NCBI GenBank assembly: GCA_022793145.1
Contig: JAAWCI010000037.1
Location: 1 to 15,429 of the forward strand
Length of the DNA stretch: 15,429 nt
Direction: 5' to 3'
Source: Bacilli bacterium
GTDB lineage: Bacteria > Bacillota_I > Bacilli_A > RF39 > UBA660
How positions within the stretch are numbered: position 1 is the stretch's first letter; the number at the start of each line of letters is the position of its first letter. The notes beneath the pieces are model-generated. The model was given only the letters and a program-made list of their open reading frames with translations, did no database searches and was not told where the DNA came from. The translations under genes were made by a program, and so were the position numbers. Positions 6,832 to 13,144 of this stretch are shown here, one piece after another.

Positions 6832-6858
6832 CACTTTTTAAGGCTTTCGCATACATTA
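6832..6858 (+). promoter_or_regulatory. Candidate SigE/SigK promoter of cotE
   Basis: CATACATTA (6850-6858) fits the SigK -10 consensus CATANNNTA exactly and the SigE consensus CATACAAT at 7 of 8. The -35 side is weak: CACT at 6832-6835 resembles the SigK 'AC' element but its spacing of 14-15 is short. B. subtilis cotE is driven by SigE and SigK, which agrees. A SigA reading (TTCACT, 16, TACATT) is poor. Confidence 0.4.
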
Positions 6859-6877
6859 AAGTGAGAGGTGATAAAAA

Positions 6878-7411
6878 GTGGCATATAAAGAGATTGTAAC
6901 GAAAGCAGTTATAGGAAAAGGGAAAAAATATTTCAAGAATAACTATAGCATTGAGTCCACTGATAACCCTACTACAGTATTAGGTTGCTGGGTAATTAAT
7001 CATAAATTTAAAGGTTACAAATCTGGTGATAAAATTGGAGTAGATGGTTCATTTGATGTAAATATTTGGTATTCTTACGAGAACGATTCAAAAACAACGG
7101 TTGTAAATAAGAAATTTGATTACAATGATTTATTCAATGTAAAAACGAGAAATGATGTGGATTTGACTGGTGACACTGATATTATTGTACGCTCTTTAAA
7201 ACAACCAACTTGTTCTAAAGTAAATATTTTAGATGGTGGTGTAATCAACTTTGATATAGAGAAAGAATTAGGTGTTGAAATTGTAGGAGAAACAAAAATG
7301 AAAATAGCAATCGAAGAGGAAGAAGATCCATGGGACGAAATCGATGATGAAGTAACAGAAGAAGTAGAGCAAGAAATTGAGAATAGTGTAACTGAAGACT
7401 ACATAAAATAA
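6878..7411 (+). CDS. cotE: Outer spore coat morphogenetic protein CotE
   Basis: CotE forms a layer around the forespore and recruits the outer coat proteins of the endospore. The 177-residue product matches my recollection of B. subtilis CotE (181 residues) along its whole length: YKEIVTKAVIGKGKKY (3-18; EIITKAVVAKGRKF in Bacillus), TTVLGCWVINHKF (32-44), DVNIWYSYENDSKT (60-73), QPTCSKV (109-115), EIVGETKMKI (134-143), and an acidic tail from about 146 (EEEEDPWDEIDDE). The start is GTG 6878, behind GAGAGGTGAT (6863-6872). Its place two genes after miaB is the Bacillus arrangement, although mutS-mutL do not follow. A CATACATTA element upstream suggests mother-cell control. It is among the clearest taxonomic and lifestyle markers in the window. 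Confidence 0.93.
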   Translation: MAYKEIVTKAVIGKGKKYFKNNYSIESTDNPTTVLGCWVINHKFKGYKSGDKIGVDGSFDVNIWYSYENDSKTTVVNKKFDYNDLFNVKTRNDVDLTGDTDIIVRSLKQPTCSKVNILDGGVINFDIEKELGVEIVGETKMKIAIEEEEDPWDEIDDEVTEEVEQEIENSVTEDYIK

Positions 7412-7446
7412 AGTGTCAACCAAAAAGTGTTGACACTTCTTTTTTT
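7411..7446 (+). terminator. Terminator of cotE, containing the rpsP -35 box
   Basis: AAGTGTCAAC (7411-7420) and GTTGACACTT (7429-7438) form a perfect 10-bp stem with an 8-base loop, then C and seven T. The first base is the last base of the cotE stop codon, and the right arm holds TTGACA (7430-7435). Confidence 0.9.
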
Positions 7447-7458
7447 GTATGATATACT
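7430..7458 (+). promoter_or_regulatory. SigA promoter of rpsP-khpA
   Basis: TTGACA (7430-7435), 17-base spacer, TATACT (7453-7458) preceded by TGA (extended -10). The -35 box is part of the upstream terminator stem and the spacer includes its T-run. Predicted start near 7465, just before the ribosome binding site. Confidence 0.82.
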
Positions 7459-7484
7459 GTTTTACAGTGAAACGGAGGGATAAT

Positions 7485-7763
7485 ATGGCAGTTAAATTAA
7501 GACTAAAAAGAATGGGATCAAAAAAGAAACCTTTTTATCGTATTGTAGCAGCTGATTCAAGAAGTCCAAGAGACGGAAGATTTATTGAAAATGTTGGAAC
7601 TTATAATCCAATTACTGAACCAGCAGAAATTAAAATTGATGAAGAAGTAGCTATGAAATGGTTAAAAGATGGTGCAATTCCTACTGATACAGTGAGAGAT
7701 TTATTAAAAAAACAAGGTATTTTAGAAAAATTCCATCAAATGAGAATGAGTAAGAAAGCATAA
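7485..7763 (+). CDS. rpsP: 30S ribosomal protein bS16
   Basis: A small-subunit assembly protein of 92 residues, a normal length. Family features are [20 protein letters not shown] (1-20), [15 protein letters not shown] (21-35), GTYNP (38-42) and the later W59[11 protein letters not shown]. The start is ATG 7485 with GGAGGG at 7474-7479; an in-frame upstream start at 7449 would lie within the promoter. It is followed two bases later by khpA, the usual Bacillota pair, but ffh, rimM and trmD are absent on either side. Confidence 0.96.
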   Translation: MAVKLRLKRMGSKKKPFYRIVAADSRSPRDGRFIENVGTYNPITEPAEIKIDEEVAMKWLKDGAIPTDTVRDLLKKQGILEKFHQMRMSKKA

Positions 7764-7765
7764 TT

Positions 7766-8011
7766 ATGGATTTAGCAGAATTAACCTCTTACTTAGTAAA
7801 AAATTTAGTAAGAGAACCAGAAATGGTATCAGTAAAACAATTTGATGATGAGGAAGACCTTATTACAATTCAAGTATTGGTTAGTAGTGATGATATGGGA
7901 ACTGTAATAGGTGCAGGCGGAAAAATAGCGAATTCTATTCGTACAATTGTACAAGCTTCAGCTTCTATTCATTACCAGAAAAAAGTAAAAATTAATATTG
8001 ATTCTTTTTAG
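7766..8011 (+). CDS. khpA: KH-domain RNA-binding protein KhpA (YlqC)
   Basis: A small RNA-binding protein that in Bacillota partners KhpB and binds many RNAs. The 81 residues form a single KH domain: ITIQVLVSSDDMGTVIG (33-49) leads into the GxxG loop G49-A50-G51-G52, then KIANSIRTIVQA (53-64) and a last strand KKVKINID. The Bacillus loop is GKQG, so the loop residues differ but both glycines are kept. Only two bases separate it from rpsP, with a poor ribosome binding site, so translation is probably coupled. The unit ends in a terminator just after the stop codon. Confidence 0.9.
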   Translation: MDLAELTSYLVKNLVREPEMVSVKQFDDEEDLITIQVLVSSDDMGTVIGAGGKIANSIRTIVQASASIHYQKKVKINIDSF

Positions 8012-8036
8012 AAGCAAGAAATTCGCTTCTTTTTTC
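8010..8036 (+). terminator. Terminator of rpsP-khpA, overlapping the khpA stop
   Basis: AGAAGC (8010-8015), 9-base loop, GCTTCT (8025-8030), then six T. The TAG stop (8009-8011) runs into the left arm. Confidence 0.72.
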
Positions 8037-8065
8037 TTGTATAAACCACTACTTTATACTATAAT
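8037..8065 (+). promoter_or_regulatory. SigA promoter of uppS-cdsA-rseP
   Basis: TTGTAT (8037-8042), 17-base spacer, TATAAT (8060-8065). The -35 box begins right after the T-run of the preceding terminator. Confidence 0.7.
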
Positions 8066-8089
8066 ATTAAATAGATAGTGAGGTATTAT

Positions 8090-8821
8090 ATGGATTATAG
8101 CAAAATGAAAATACCACATCACGTTGGCATTATTATAGATGGAAATGGAAGATGGGCAGAAGAACATGGCAAAAAAAGAAGTTATGGACATAAAGCAGGA
8201 GCAGAAAAATTTGAAAAACTAGCACTTCATATTTTTAATACTGGAGTAAAAGTTTTAAGTGCTTATGTTTTTTCTACTGAAAATTTTAAAAGAAGTGATG
8301 AAGAAGTTCATAATATCATGGAATTGTTTGTAAAGAAAACAAAGCAGTTAACAAAAATATATCAAAAAAAGAACATTAAAGTTTTGTTTTCAGGAAGAAG
8401 AGAACCACTAAGTAAAGAAGTACTAAAAACCATGGATGAAATTACAGAAATGACAAAAAATAATACAGATGGTATTTTGAACTTTTGCTTAAACTATGGT
8501 GGCCATTCAGAAATTGTTGATGCTACTTTAAAAGTTTTCAAAGATTTAAAGGAAAATAAAATAATTGAAGACGATGTAGATGAAGAATTGTTTGGCCATT
8601 ATCTTTATCAAGATTTACCACCAATTGATTTCTTGATTAGAACAAGTGGAGAATATAGAATCAGCAATTTTATGTTATGGCAAGCTTCTTATGCAGAATT
8701 TTATTTTCCAAAGATTTATTTTCCAGATTTTAATGAAGAAGAATTTGATAAAGCAATTTTAGAATATACCAAAAGAGATAGAAGATTTGGAGGAATTGAT
8801 TATGAAAAAAAGAATTCTTAG
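8090..8821 (+). CDS. uppS: Undecaprenyl diphosphate synthase (cis-prenyltransferase)
   Basis: Condenses eight isopentenyl diphosphates onto farnesyl diphosphate to give the C55 carrier used for cell wall and other glycans. The 243 residues have the family motifs: D17-G-N-G-R-W with the catalytic aspartate (IIIDGNGRWA), FSTENFKR (61-68), NYGGHSEIV (135-143, where R is more usual than H) and RTSGEYRISNFMLWQ (184-198), with the diphosphate-binding R184 and R190. The start is ATG 8090, after GAGGT (8080-8084); the in-frame GTG at 8078 is part of that ribosome binding site. It overlaps cdsA by 20 bases and heads an operon in the classical uppS-cdsA order. Confidence 0.96.
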   Translation: MDYSKMKIPHHVGIIIDGNGRWAEEHGKKRSYGHKAGAEKFEKLALHIFNTGVKVLSAYVFSTENFKRSDEEVHNIMELFVKKTKQLTKIYQKKNIKVLFSGRREPLSKEVLKTMDEITEMTKNNTDGILNFCLNYGGHSEIVDATLKVFKDLKENKIIEDDVDEELFGHYLYQDLPPIDFLIRTSGEYRISNFMLWQASYAEFYFPKIYFPDFNEEEFDKAILEYTKRDRRFGGIDYEKKNS

Positions 8822-9614
8822 TTCTATTATCATGGCAATTATTTTAGTTCCACTTTTCTTAAAAGGCGGAATTGTGTTTACCTTAGGTGTTTATTTCATA
8901 TCTTTGCTTGCATTAAAAGAATTTTTAGATATGAAAAATACAAAAAAGGAGCATCCAGAGTTTATTAATTTTATTAGCTATATGATGTTGACTCTTTTAA
9001 TTTTCTTTAATGTGAGTGGAGAACATTCTAAAGAGATACTAGTCTTGACAATGGATTTTAGAGTTGTAGCAGGCTTATTTTTGACATTTTTAATTCCAAC
9101 TGTTTTATATCATGATAGAAGTAAATATAGTATTAATGATGCCTTTTATTTAATTGGAGGAATCTTCTTTTTAGGAACTTCAGTATCTTTATTTATTCTA
9201 TTTAGAGAAAGAGAATTCGCACTGTTAATTTATTTATTATTAATTACAATTTTTACTGATACTTACGCTTTTTTAACTGGATTATTGATTGGAAAGCATA
9301 AATTATTAGAAGAAATATCTCCTAAGAAAACTTGGAAAGGTACATTAGGAGGAACTATATTTGCTGTCTTTGTAGCAGTTAGTTTCTATCATACAGTGAT
9401 TAATCCTGAAACCTCAATATGGAGCTTAACTTTAATTACAACATTTTTATCCTTTTTAGGACAACTTGGAGATTTATTCTTTTCTGCAATCAAACGTTAC
9501 TATGGAAAAAAAGATTTCTCTAATATCATTCCAGGTCATGGAGGAATATTAGACCGTTTAGATAGTATTATATTTGTAGTGTTGGGTTATGTTTTCTTTA
9601 TTAGCATTTTATAG
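8802..9614 (+). CDS. cdsA: Phosphatidate cytidylyltransferase (CDP-diglyceride synthase)
   Basis: Makes CDP-diacylglycerol from phosphatidate and CTP, the branch point of phospholipid synthesis, in the cytoplasmic membrane. The 270 residues hold about eight membrane segments. The C-terminal family signature is complete: SAIKRYYGKKDFSNIIPGHG (228-247) followed by GILDRLDS (248-255), with D251 and D254; ISPKKTWKG (172-180) is also typical. The start is ATG 8802 with GGAGG at 8789-8793; the start lies inside uppS, so the two are translated together. In Bacillus dxr comes next; here rseP follows after 15 bases. Confidence 0.95.
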   Translation: MKKRILSSIIMAIILVPLFLKGGIVFTLGVYFISLLALKEFLDMKNTKKEHPEFINFISYMMLTLLIFFNVSGEHSKEILVLTMDFRVVAGLFLTFLIPTVLYHDRSKYSINDAFYLIGGIFFLGTSVSLFILFREREFALLIYLLLITIFTDTYAFLTGLLIGKHKLLEEISPKKTWKGTLGGTIFAVFVAVSFYHTVINPETSIWSLTLITTFLSFLGQLGDLFFSAIKRYYGKKDFSNIIPGHGGILDRLDSIIFVVLGYVFFISIL

Positions 9615-9629
9615 AAAAGAGGAATTTTA

Positions 9630-10676
9630 ATGACAATTATATATTTTATTTTAATATTAGGAATTATTGTTTGTATTCACGAGTTTGGACATTTCTTATT
9701 TGCCAAAAAAGCGGGAATATATGTCTATGAATTTTCTATTGGAATGGGTCCAAGGTTGATTAAGTGGAATAGAAAGAACGATGAAACTGTATATTCAATT
9801 AGGTTACTTCCAATAGGGGGATTTGTTCAAATGGCAGGAGAAGACCTAGCCGCTGATGAAAAGTCTGAAATTCCAAAAGAAAAGATGATGCAAAACAAAA
9901 AATGGCATCAAAGATTTTTGACAATTGTAGCAGGAGTAATGTTTAACTTTATTCTTGCCATCGTATTATTATTTATAATTGCCCTTATTCATGGAGCGCC
10001 TTATTTAGGAACTAGAGTTGGTGCGGTAGAAGAAAATAGTCCAGCAGCGGTGGCAGGTTTAGAGGCTGGCGATAAAATTGTCAAAGTTGGAAATAAAAAA
10101 GTAAGTAATTCCGATATACTAATGTTAGAACTTCAGGTGCAAAATGGAAAAGAGACAACTTTTCTTGTAGAAAAAAAAGATGGAAAAAAGAAAGCGATTG
10201 TAATATCTCCTAAAAAAGTAACTGTAGATAAAAAAGAAGGTTACCAATATGGATTCGGTTTAGAAACAAAAACAGAAAAAGGGATCATTGGAGCAATTCA
10301 ATATGCATTTGGGAAAACGATTAGTTTAGTAGAACAAATGATTTTTATCATTGGATATTTATTTACAGGAAAGCTTGCTTTAAGTAGTTTAGCTGGTCCA
10401 GTTGGAATATTTCAAGTAGTAGGAGAGACAGCCAAAACAGGAATTTTAAATATCATTTATTTAATTGCATTTATGAGTATCAATGTCGGATTTTTAAATT
10501 TACTTCCAATTCCAGCATTTGATGGAGGAAGATTACTATTCTTAGTGATTGAAAAAATAAAACGGAGTCCAGTAAGTCCAAAAGTAGAAAACACAATACA
10601 TTCTGTTGGATTTATTTTATTGATGATTTTAATGGTAGTAATTACTTATAATGATATTTTAAGATTATTTCATTAA
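9630..10676 (+). CDS. rseP: RIP metalloprotease RseP/RasP (site-2 protease)
   Basis: A zinc protease that cuts transmembrane helices, such as anti-sigma factors, signal-peptide remnants and division proteins, within the membrane. The 348 residues show HEFGH at H17-E18-x2-H21 in the first membrane helix, a PDZ domain at about 125-200 (SPAAVAGLEAGDKIVKVGN), and the second active-site motif NLLPIPAFDGG with D298 (290-300). A last membrane helix covers 325-340. Length is normal for the one-PDZ Gram-positive form. AAGAGGAA (9617-9624) precedes ATG 9630. It is the third gene of the uppS operon. Its target here is unknown. Confidence 0.95.
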   Translation: MTIIYFILILGIIVCIHEFGHFLFAKKAGIYVYEFSIGMGPRLIKWNRKNDETVYSIRLLPIGGFVQMAGEDLAADEKSEIPKEKMMQNKKWHQRFLTIVAGVMFNFILAIVLLFIIALIHGAPYLGTRVGAVEENSPAAVAGLEAGDKIVKVGNKKVSNSDILMLELQVQNGKETTFLVEKKDGKKKAIVISPKKVTVDKKEGYQYGFGLETKTEKGIIGAIQYAFGKTISLVEQMIFIIGYLFTGKLALSSLAGPVGIFQVVGETAKTGILNIIYLIAFMSINVGFLNLLPIPAFDGGRLLFLVIEKIKRSPVSPKVENTIHSVGFILLMILMVVITYNDILRLFH

Positions 10677-10682
10677 AATAAC

Positions 10683-10713
10683 TTGACCTTCTCCTTAGGG
10701 AAAGGTCTATATT
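10683..10713 (+). promoter_or_regulatory. Candidate promoter of the ABC transporter genes
   Basis: TTGACC (10683-10688) and TATATT (10708-10713), spacer 19, longer than optimal. The -35 box overlaps the left arm of the rseP terminator and the -10 lies in its T-rich tail. Confidence 0.4.
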
Positions 10714-10716
10714 TTT
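10685..10716 (+). terminator. Terminator of uppS-cdsA-rseP
   Basis: GACCTT (10685-10690) pairs with AAGGTC (10702-10707); a bulged C is followed by TCC/GGA pairing around loop TTAG. The tail TATATTTTTATAT is U-rich but interrupted, so termination may be partial. Confidence 0.6.
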
Positions 10717-10722
10717 ATATAG

Positions 10723-10761
10723 AAGGGAGGAAATGATATTTTTATATCATGAAAGATTATG
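10723..10761 (+). promoter_or_regulatory. Unusual ribosome binding site with a hairpin between SD and start codon
   Basis: A strong SD, AAGGGAGG (10723-10730), lies 28 bases before the only possible start of the ATPase gene (an in-frame TGA at 10750-10752 rules out earlier starts). Between them ATGATAT (10733-10739), TTTT, ATATCAT (10744-10750) is a perfect 7-bp hairpin. Folded, it would leave about 10 bases between SD and ATG 10759, a normal spacing. Unfolded, the SD would instead serve the short ORF at 10733-10765. Confidence 0.5.
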
Positions 10762-10765
10762 TTAA
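10733..10765 (+). CDS. Possible 10-residue upstream ORF
   Basis: ATG 10733 directly behind the strong SD AAGGGAGG opens MIFLYHERLC, stopping at TAA 10763-10765, which overlaps the ATPase start codon at 10759-10761. It could be a leader peptide that couples translation by re-initiation. The alternative is that it is a by-product of the hairpin sequence, which I think about equally likely. Nothing in the peptide suggests a drug-stalling motif. Confidence 0.25.
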   Translation: MIFLYHERLC

Positions 10766-11658
10766 AAGTAGAGAATGTAACAAAATATTATGGAGATTTT
10801 TTAGCAGTAGATAATTTATCATTTACTGTAAAACCTGGAGAAATATTTGGATTGCTCGGAGTAAATGGAGCAGGAAAAACAACAACATTTAGAATGATTA
10901 TGGGGCTTTTAGATCCTACCCAAGGAAAGATTACATTGGATGGAAAAAAGATAGACTATGATGTGACAGATAAAATTGGTTTTTTAACAGAGGAAAGAAG
11001 CTTGCTATTAAAAATGACAGTGAAAGAACAATGTTTATTTTATGGAACTTTAAAAGGTATGAAAAAAAAGGAAATAGAAAAAAGACTAGATGAATTATTA
11101 GAGCGCTTTGAAATACCAGAATATAAAGATAAAAAAATCAAAGAGCTTTCAAAAGGAAATCAGCAAAAAGTACAATTCATTACAGCTATTTTAAATGATC
11201 CCAAATTACTTATCTTAGATGAACCATTTAGTGGTTTAGATCCATTTAATATTGAACTTTTTAAAAAAGAAATTGTAGAAATGTCTAACCGCGGAAGTAT
11301 GATTATATTTTCTTCACACAGAATGGAACATGTAGAACTATTTTGTAAAAAATTAGTAGTCATGTTAAAAGGAAAATCTGTATTGGAAGGATATTTATCT
11401 GATATCAAAGAACAATATCGTAAAAAGAATATTCTGATCAAGGGAGATGTTAAGAAAAAAGAACTTGAAGCAATTGATGGTGTTGTAGAGATTATAGAAA
11501 AAGCGGATGAATTAGAAGTTAAAATTGAAGAACAAAAGATTGCTACTAAAGTCTTTGAAACAATTTCTAGCCATAAAAAAATTACAAAGTTTGTAATTGA
11601 GGAACCATCTTTAAATGAAATCTTTGTAGCAAAAGTAGGTGAAAATTATGACAAGTAA
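10759..11658 (+). CDS. ABC transporter ATP-binding protein (YhaQ/NatA-like)
   Basis: Powers an ABC-2 type exporter together with the next gene. The 299 residues have Walker A GVNGAGKT (34-41), signature LSKGNQQK (130-137), Walker B LLILDEP (150-156) with E155, D-loop SGLDP (158-162) and switch H187. Where most ATPases have the Q-loop glutamine it reads GFLTEERSL (74-82), a form I associate with the YhaQ group. A C-terminal extension of about 80 residues (220-299) ends in EPSLNEIFV, common in this class. The substrate is not known; the YhaQ/NatA group includes sodium and drug exporters. The start at ATG 10759 has an odd leader (strong but distant SD plus hairpin). The gene overlaps the permease by 11 bases. 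Confidence 0.9.
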   Translation: MLKVENVTKYYGDFLAVDNLSFTVKPGEIFGLLGVNGAGKTTTFRMIMGLLDPTQGKITLDGKKIDYDVTDKIGFLTEERSLLLKMTVKEQCLFYGTLKGMKKKEIEKRLDELLERFEIPEYKDKKIKELSKGNQQKVQFITAILNDPKLLILDEPFSGLDPFNIELFKKEIVEMSNRGSMIIFSSHRMEHVELFCKKLVVMLKGKSVLEGYLSDIKEQYRKKNILIKGDVKKKELEAIDGVVEIIEKADELEVKIEEQKIATKVFETISSHKKITKFVIEEPSLNEIFVAKVGENYDK

Positions 11659-12973
11659 ATTAAACTATTTAATTGGTGTTAGTTTAAAAAGAAAAATTAA
11701 GACGAAATGGTTTGTGATTGCTAATATTATATTAGGAATTATTATAGCAGGAATTATCAATATTGATAGTATTATCATGTTATTTGGAGGGGACTTTAAT
11801 AATAAGACTCCACTTTATGTCATTGATGAAACTGGTGTTGCTTATGAATTATTTGAATCTCAAATAAAAGAAATGGATATCAACTTAGCAGGAAAAGAAG
11901 AAGGAAGTTATGAGATTAAAAAGTATGATAAAAGTATAGAAGAAGCCAAAAAAGAAATTGAAAAAGATAAAAAAATTATTGTAGTCTTATTACAGGAAGA
12001 TAGTAAAAATACATTAAAAGCAACGATTGTATCGGAACAGTTTCTAGACACCTTAGATACTCAAGTATTAACAAGTACTATTAATACAGTAAAAGTAGCA
12101 CTTGCTCTTTCTAACTCTAATATTAGTAATGAAGAAATTGCCGCTATTTATTCTAATGTAACGATTGAAAGAATTTATTTAGATGAAACAAAAAAATCAG
12201 AAGATGAAAATATGGAAATTATTGTAACGACCGTATTTCCAGTCGTTATCTTACCATTTTTTATGTTAACAATGTTTTTGGTTCAAATGATTGGAGCAGA
12301 AGTAAATGATGAAAAAACAACAAGAGGAATGGAAATTATCATTTCTAATGTAAGTCCTAAAACTCACTTTTTTGCAAAAGTAATTGCCGCAAATTTATTT
12401 GTCTTATTTCAAGGATTATTGCTAGTTTTATTTGTACTATTTGGACTATTTATTCGCCAAATAATAGGAGGAAACTCTATTGTGAATGGACTTGGAAGTG
12501 AAGTAAGTAAGGTAATTACAGGACTAGGAGAAACTGGACTTGCAAGTAAATTTATTTATATTATTCCGCTTTCTTTACTACTTATGATTTTAACTTTTAT
12601 TGCTTATTCTTTATTAGCAGGAATACTTGCATCTATGACAACCAATACAGAAGATTTTCAGCAATTACAAACTCCAATTATCATTATTTCATTAATTGGT
12701 TATTATTTGGCAATGATGGCAGGCGTTTTTGAAGGAGCAACATTTATTAAAATATTAGGATTCGTTCCATTAATATCTGCTATATTGGCTCCATCGCTAT
12801 TAGTCTTAGGAGAGTTTGGAGTAATAGAATTTATAATTTCCATTATACTAGTAGTTATAACAAACTGGTTATTGATTAAATATGGATTACGAATCTATAA
12901 AGTTGGAATATTAAATTACTCTTCTAACGGTTTATGGAAAAAAATGTTTAAAGCGTTGAAAACAAAAGAATAG
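11648..12973 (+). CDS. ABC-2 type permease (YhaP/NatB-like)
   Basis: Membrane partner of the preceding ATPase. The 441 residues begin with a basic stretch and a membrane segment (about 22-42), then an extracytoplasmic domain of about 150 residues (45-190), then about six membrane segments to the C-terminus. The cytoplasmic loop GAEVNDEKTTRGMEIIISNV (about 216-235) corresponds to the E-EK-x-R-x-M-E-I-x-x-S contact loop of NatB/ABC2_membrane_3 permeases. The start is ATG 11648, because AGGTGA (11637-11642) fits it; the in-frame GTG at 11639 is part of that site. It overlaps the ATPase gene by 11 bases, so the two are translated together. Confidence 0.9.
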   Translation: MTSKLNYLIGVSLKRKIKTKWFVIANIILGIIIAGIINIDSIIMLFGGDFNNKTPLYVIDETGVAYELFESQIKEMDINLAGKEEGSYEIKKYDKSIEEAKKEIEKDKKIIVVLLQEDSKNTLKATIVSEQFLDTLDTQVLTSTINTVKVALALSNSNISNEEIAAIYSNVTIERIYLDETKKSEDENMEIIVTTVFPVVILPFFMLTMFLVQMIGAEVNDEKTTRGMEIIISNVSPKTHFFAKVIAANLFVLFQGLLLVLFVLFGLFIRQIIGGNSIVNGLGSEVSKVITGLGETGLASKFIYIIPLSLLLMILTFIAYSLLAGILASMTTNTEDFQQLQTPIIIISLIGYYLAMMAGVFEGATFIKILGFVPLISAILAPSLLVLGEFGVIEFIISIILVVITNWLLIKYGLRIYKVGILNYSSNGLWKKMFKALKTKE

Positions 12974-12997
12974 AAGCATAGGAATATGTTTCTTTTT
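12972..12997 (+). terminator. Terminator of the ABC transporter operon
   Basis: AGAAGCATA (12972-12980), GNRA-type loop GGAA, TATGTTTCT (12985-12993) with one G-U pair, then T to 12997. The left arm includes the stop codon. Confidence 0.75.
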
Positions 12998-13087
12998 ATT
13001 ATAAAAATTTTATTGATGGATATCTTTTCACAATTTAGTGTAGAAACACTTAATCATAATATATATTTTTTGAATGTCATCTCTTAT

Positions 13088-13120
13088 TTGACAAAATAAT
13101 TATTTGTTCTTTGATATGAT
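13088..13120 (+). promoter_or_regulatory. Candidate promoter region of spoIIP
   Basis: TTGACA (13088-13093) is 21 bases from TATGAT (13115-13120), too far for a normal SigA promoter, though TGA before TATGAT gives an extended -10 that may work alone. GATATGAT (13113-13120) also loosely resembles a SigE -10 (CATANNNT with the first base changed). In B. subtilis spoIIP is under SigE. The sequence does not settle which form is used. Confidence 0.35.
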
Positions 13121-13131
13121 AATGATCATAA
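13117..13131. promoter_or_regulatory. Fur/PerR-like 7-1-7 box over the spoIIP -10 region
   Basis: TGATAATGATCATAA matches the Fur-type box TGATAATnATTATCA at 12 of 14 positions and the PerR-type box TTATAATnATTATAA also at 12 of 14. The arms match each other at only 5 of 7. In such AT-rich DNA a chance match is quite possible. Confidence 0.25.
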
Positions 13132-13144
13132 AGAGGTGAAAAAA

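Noticed and set aside
11160..11441. Minus-strand open frame of 93 codons inside the ABC ATPase gene
   Set aside because: Antisense shadow of a gene with all ABC motifs intact; no ribosome binding site or promoter of its own.
13031..13050. Small inverted repeat AGTGT-AGAA-ACACT upstream of spoIIP
   Set aside because: Only five base pairs and no T-run; expected by chance in this composition.
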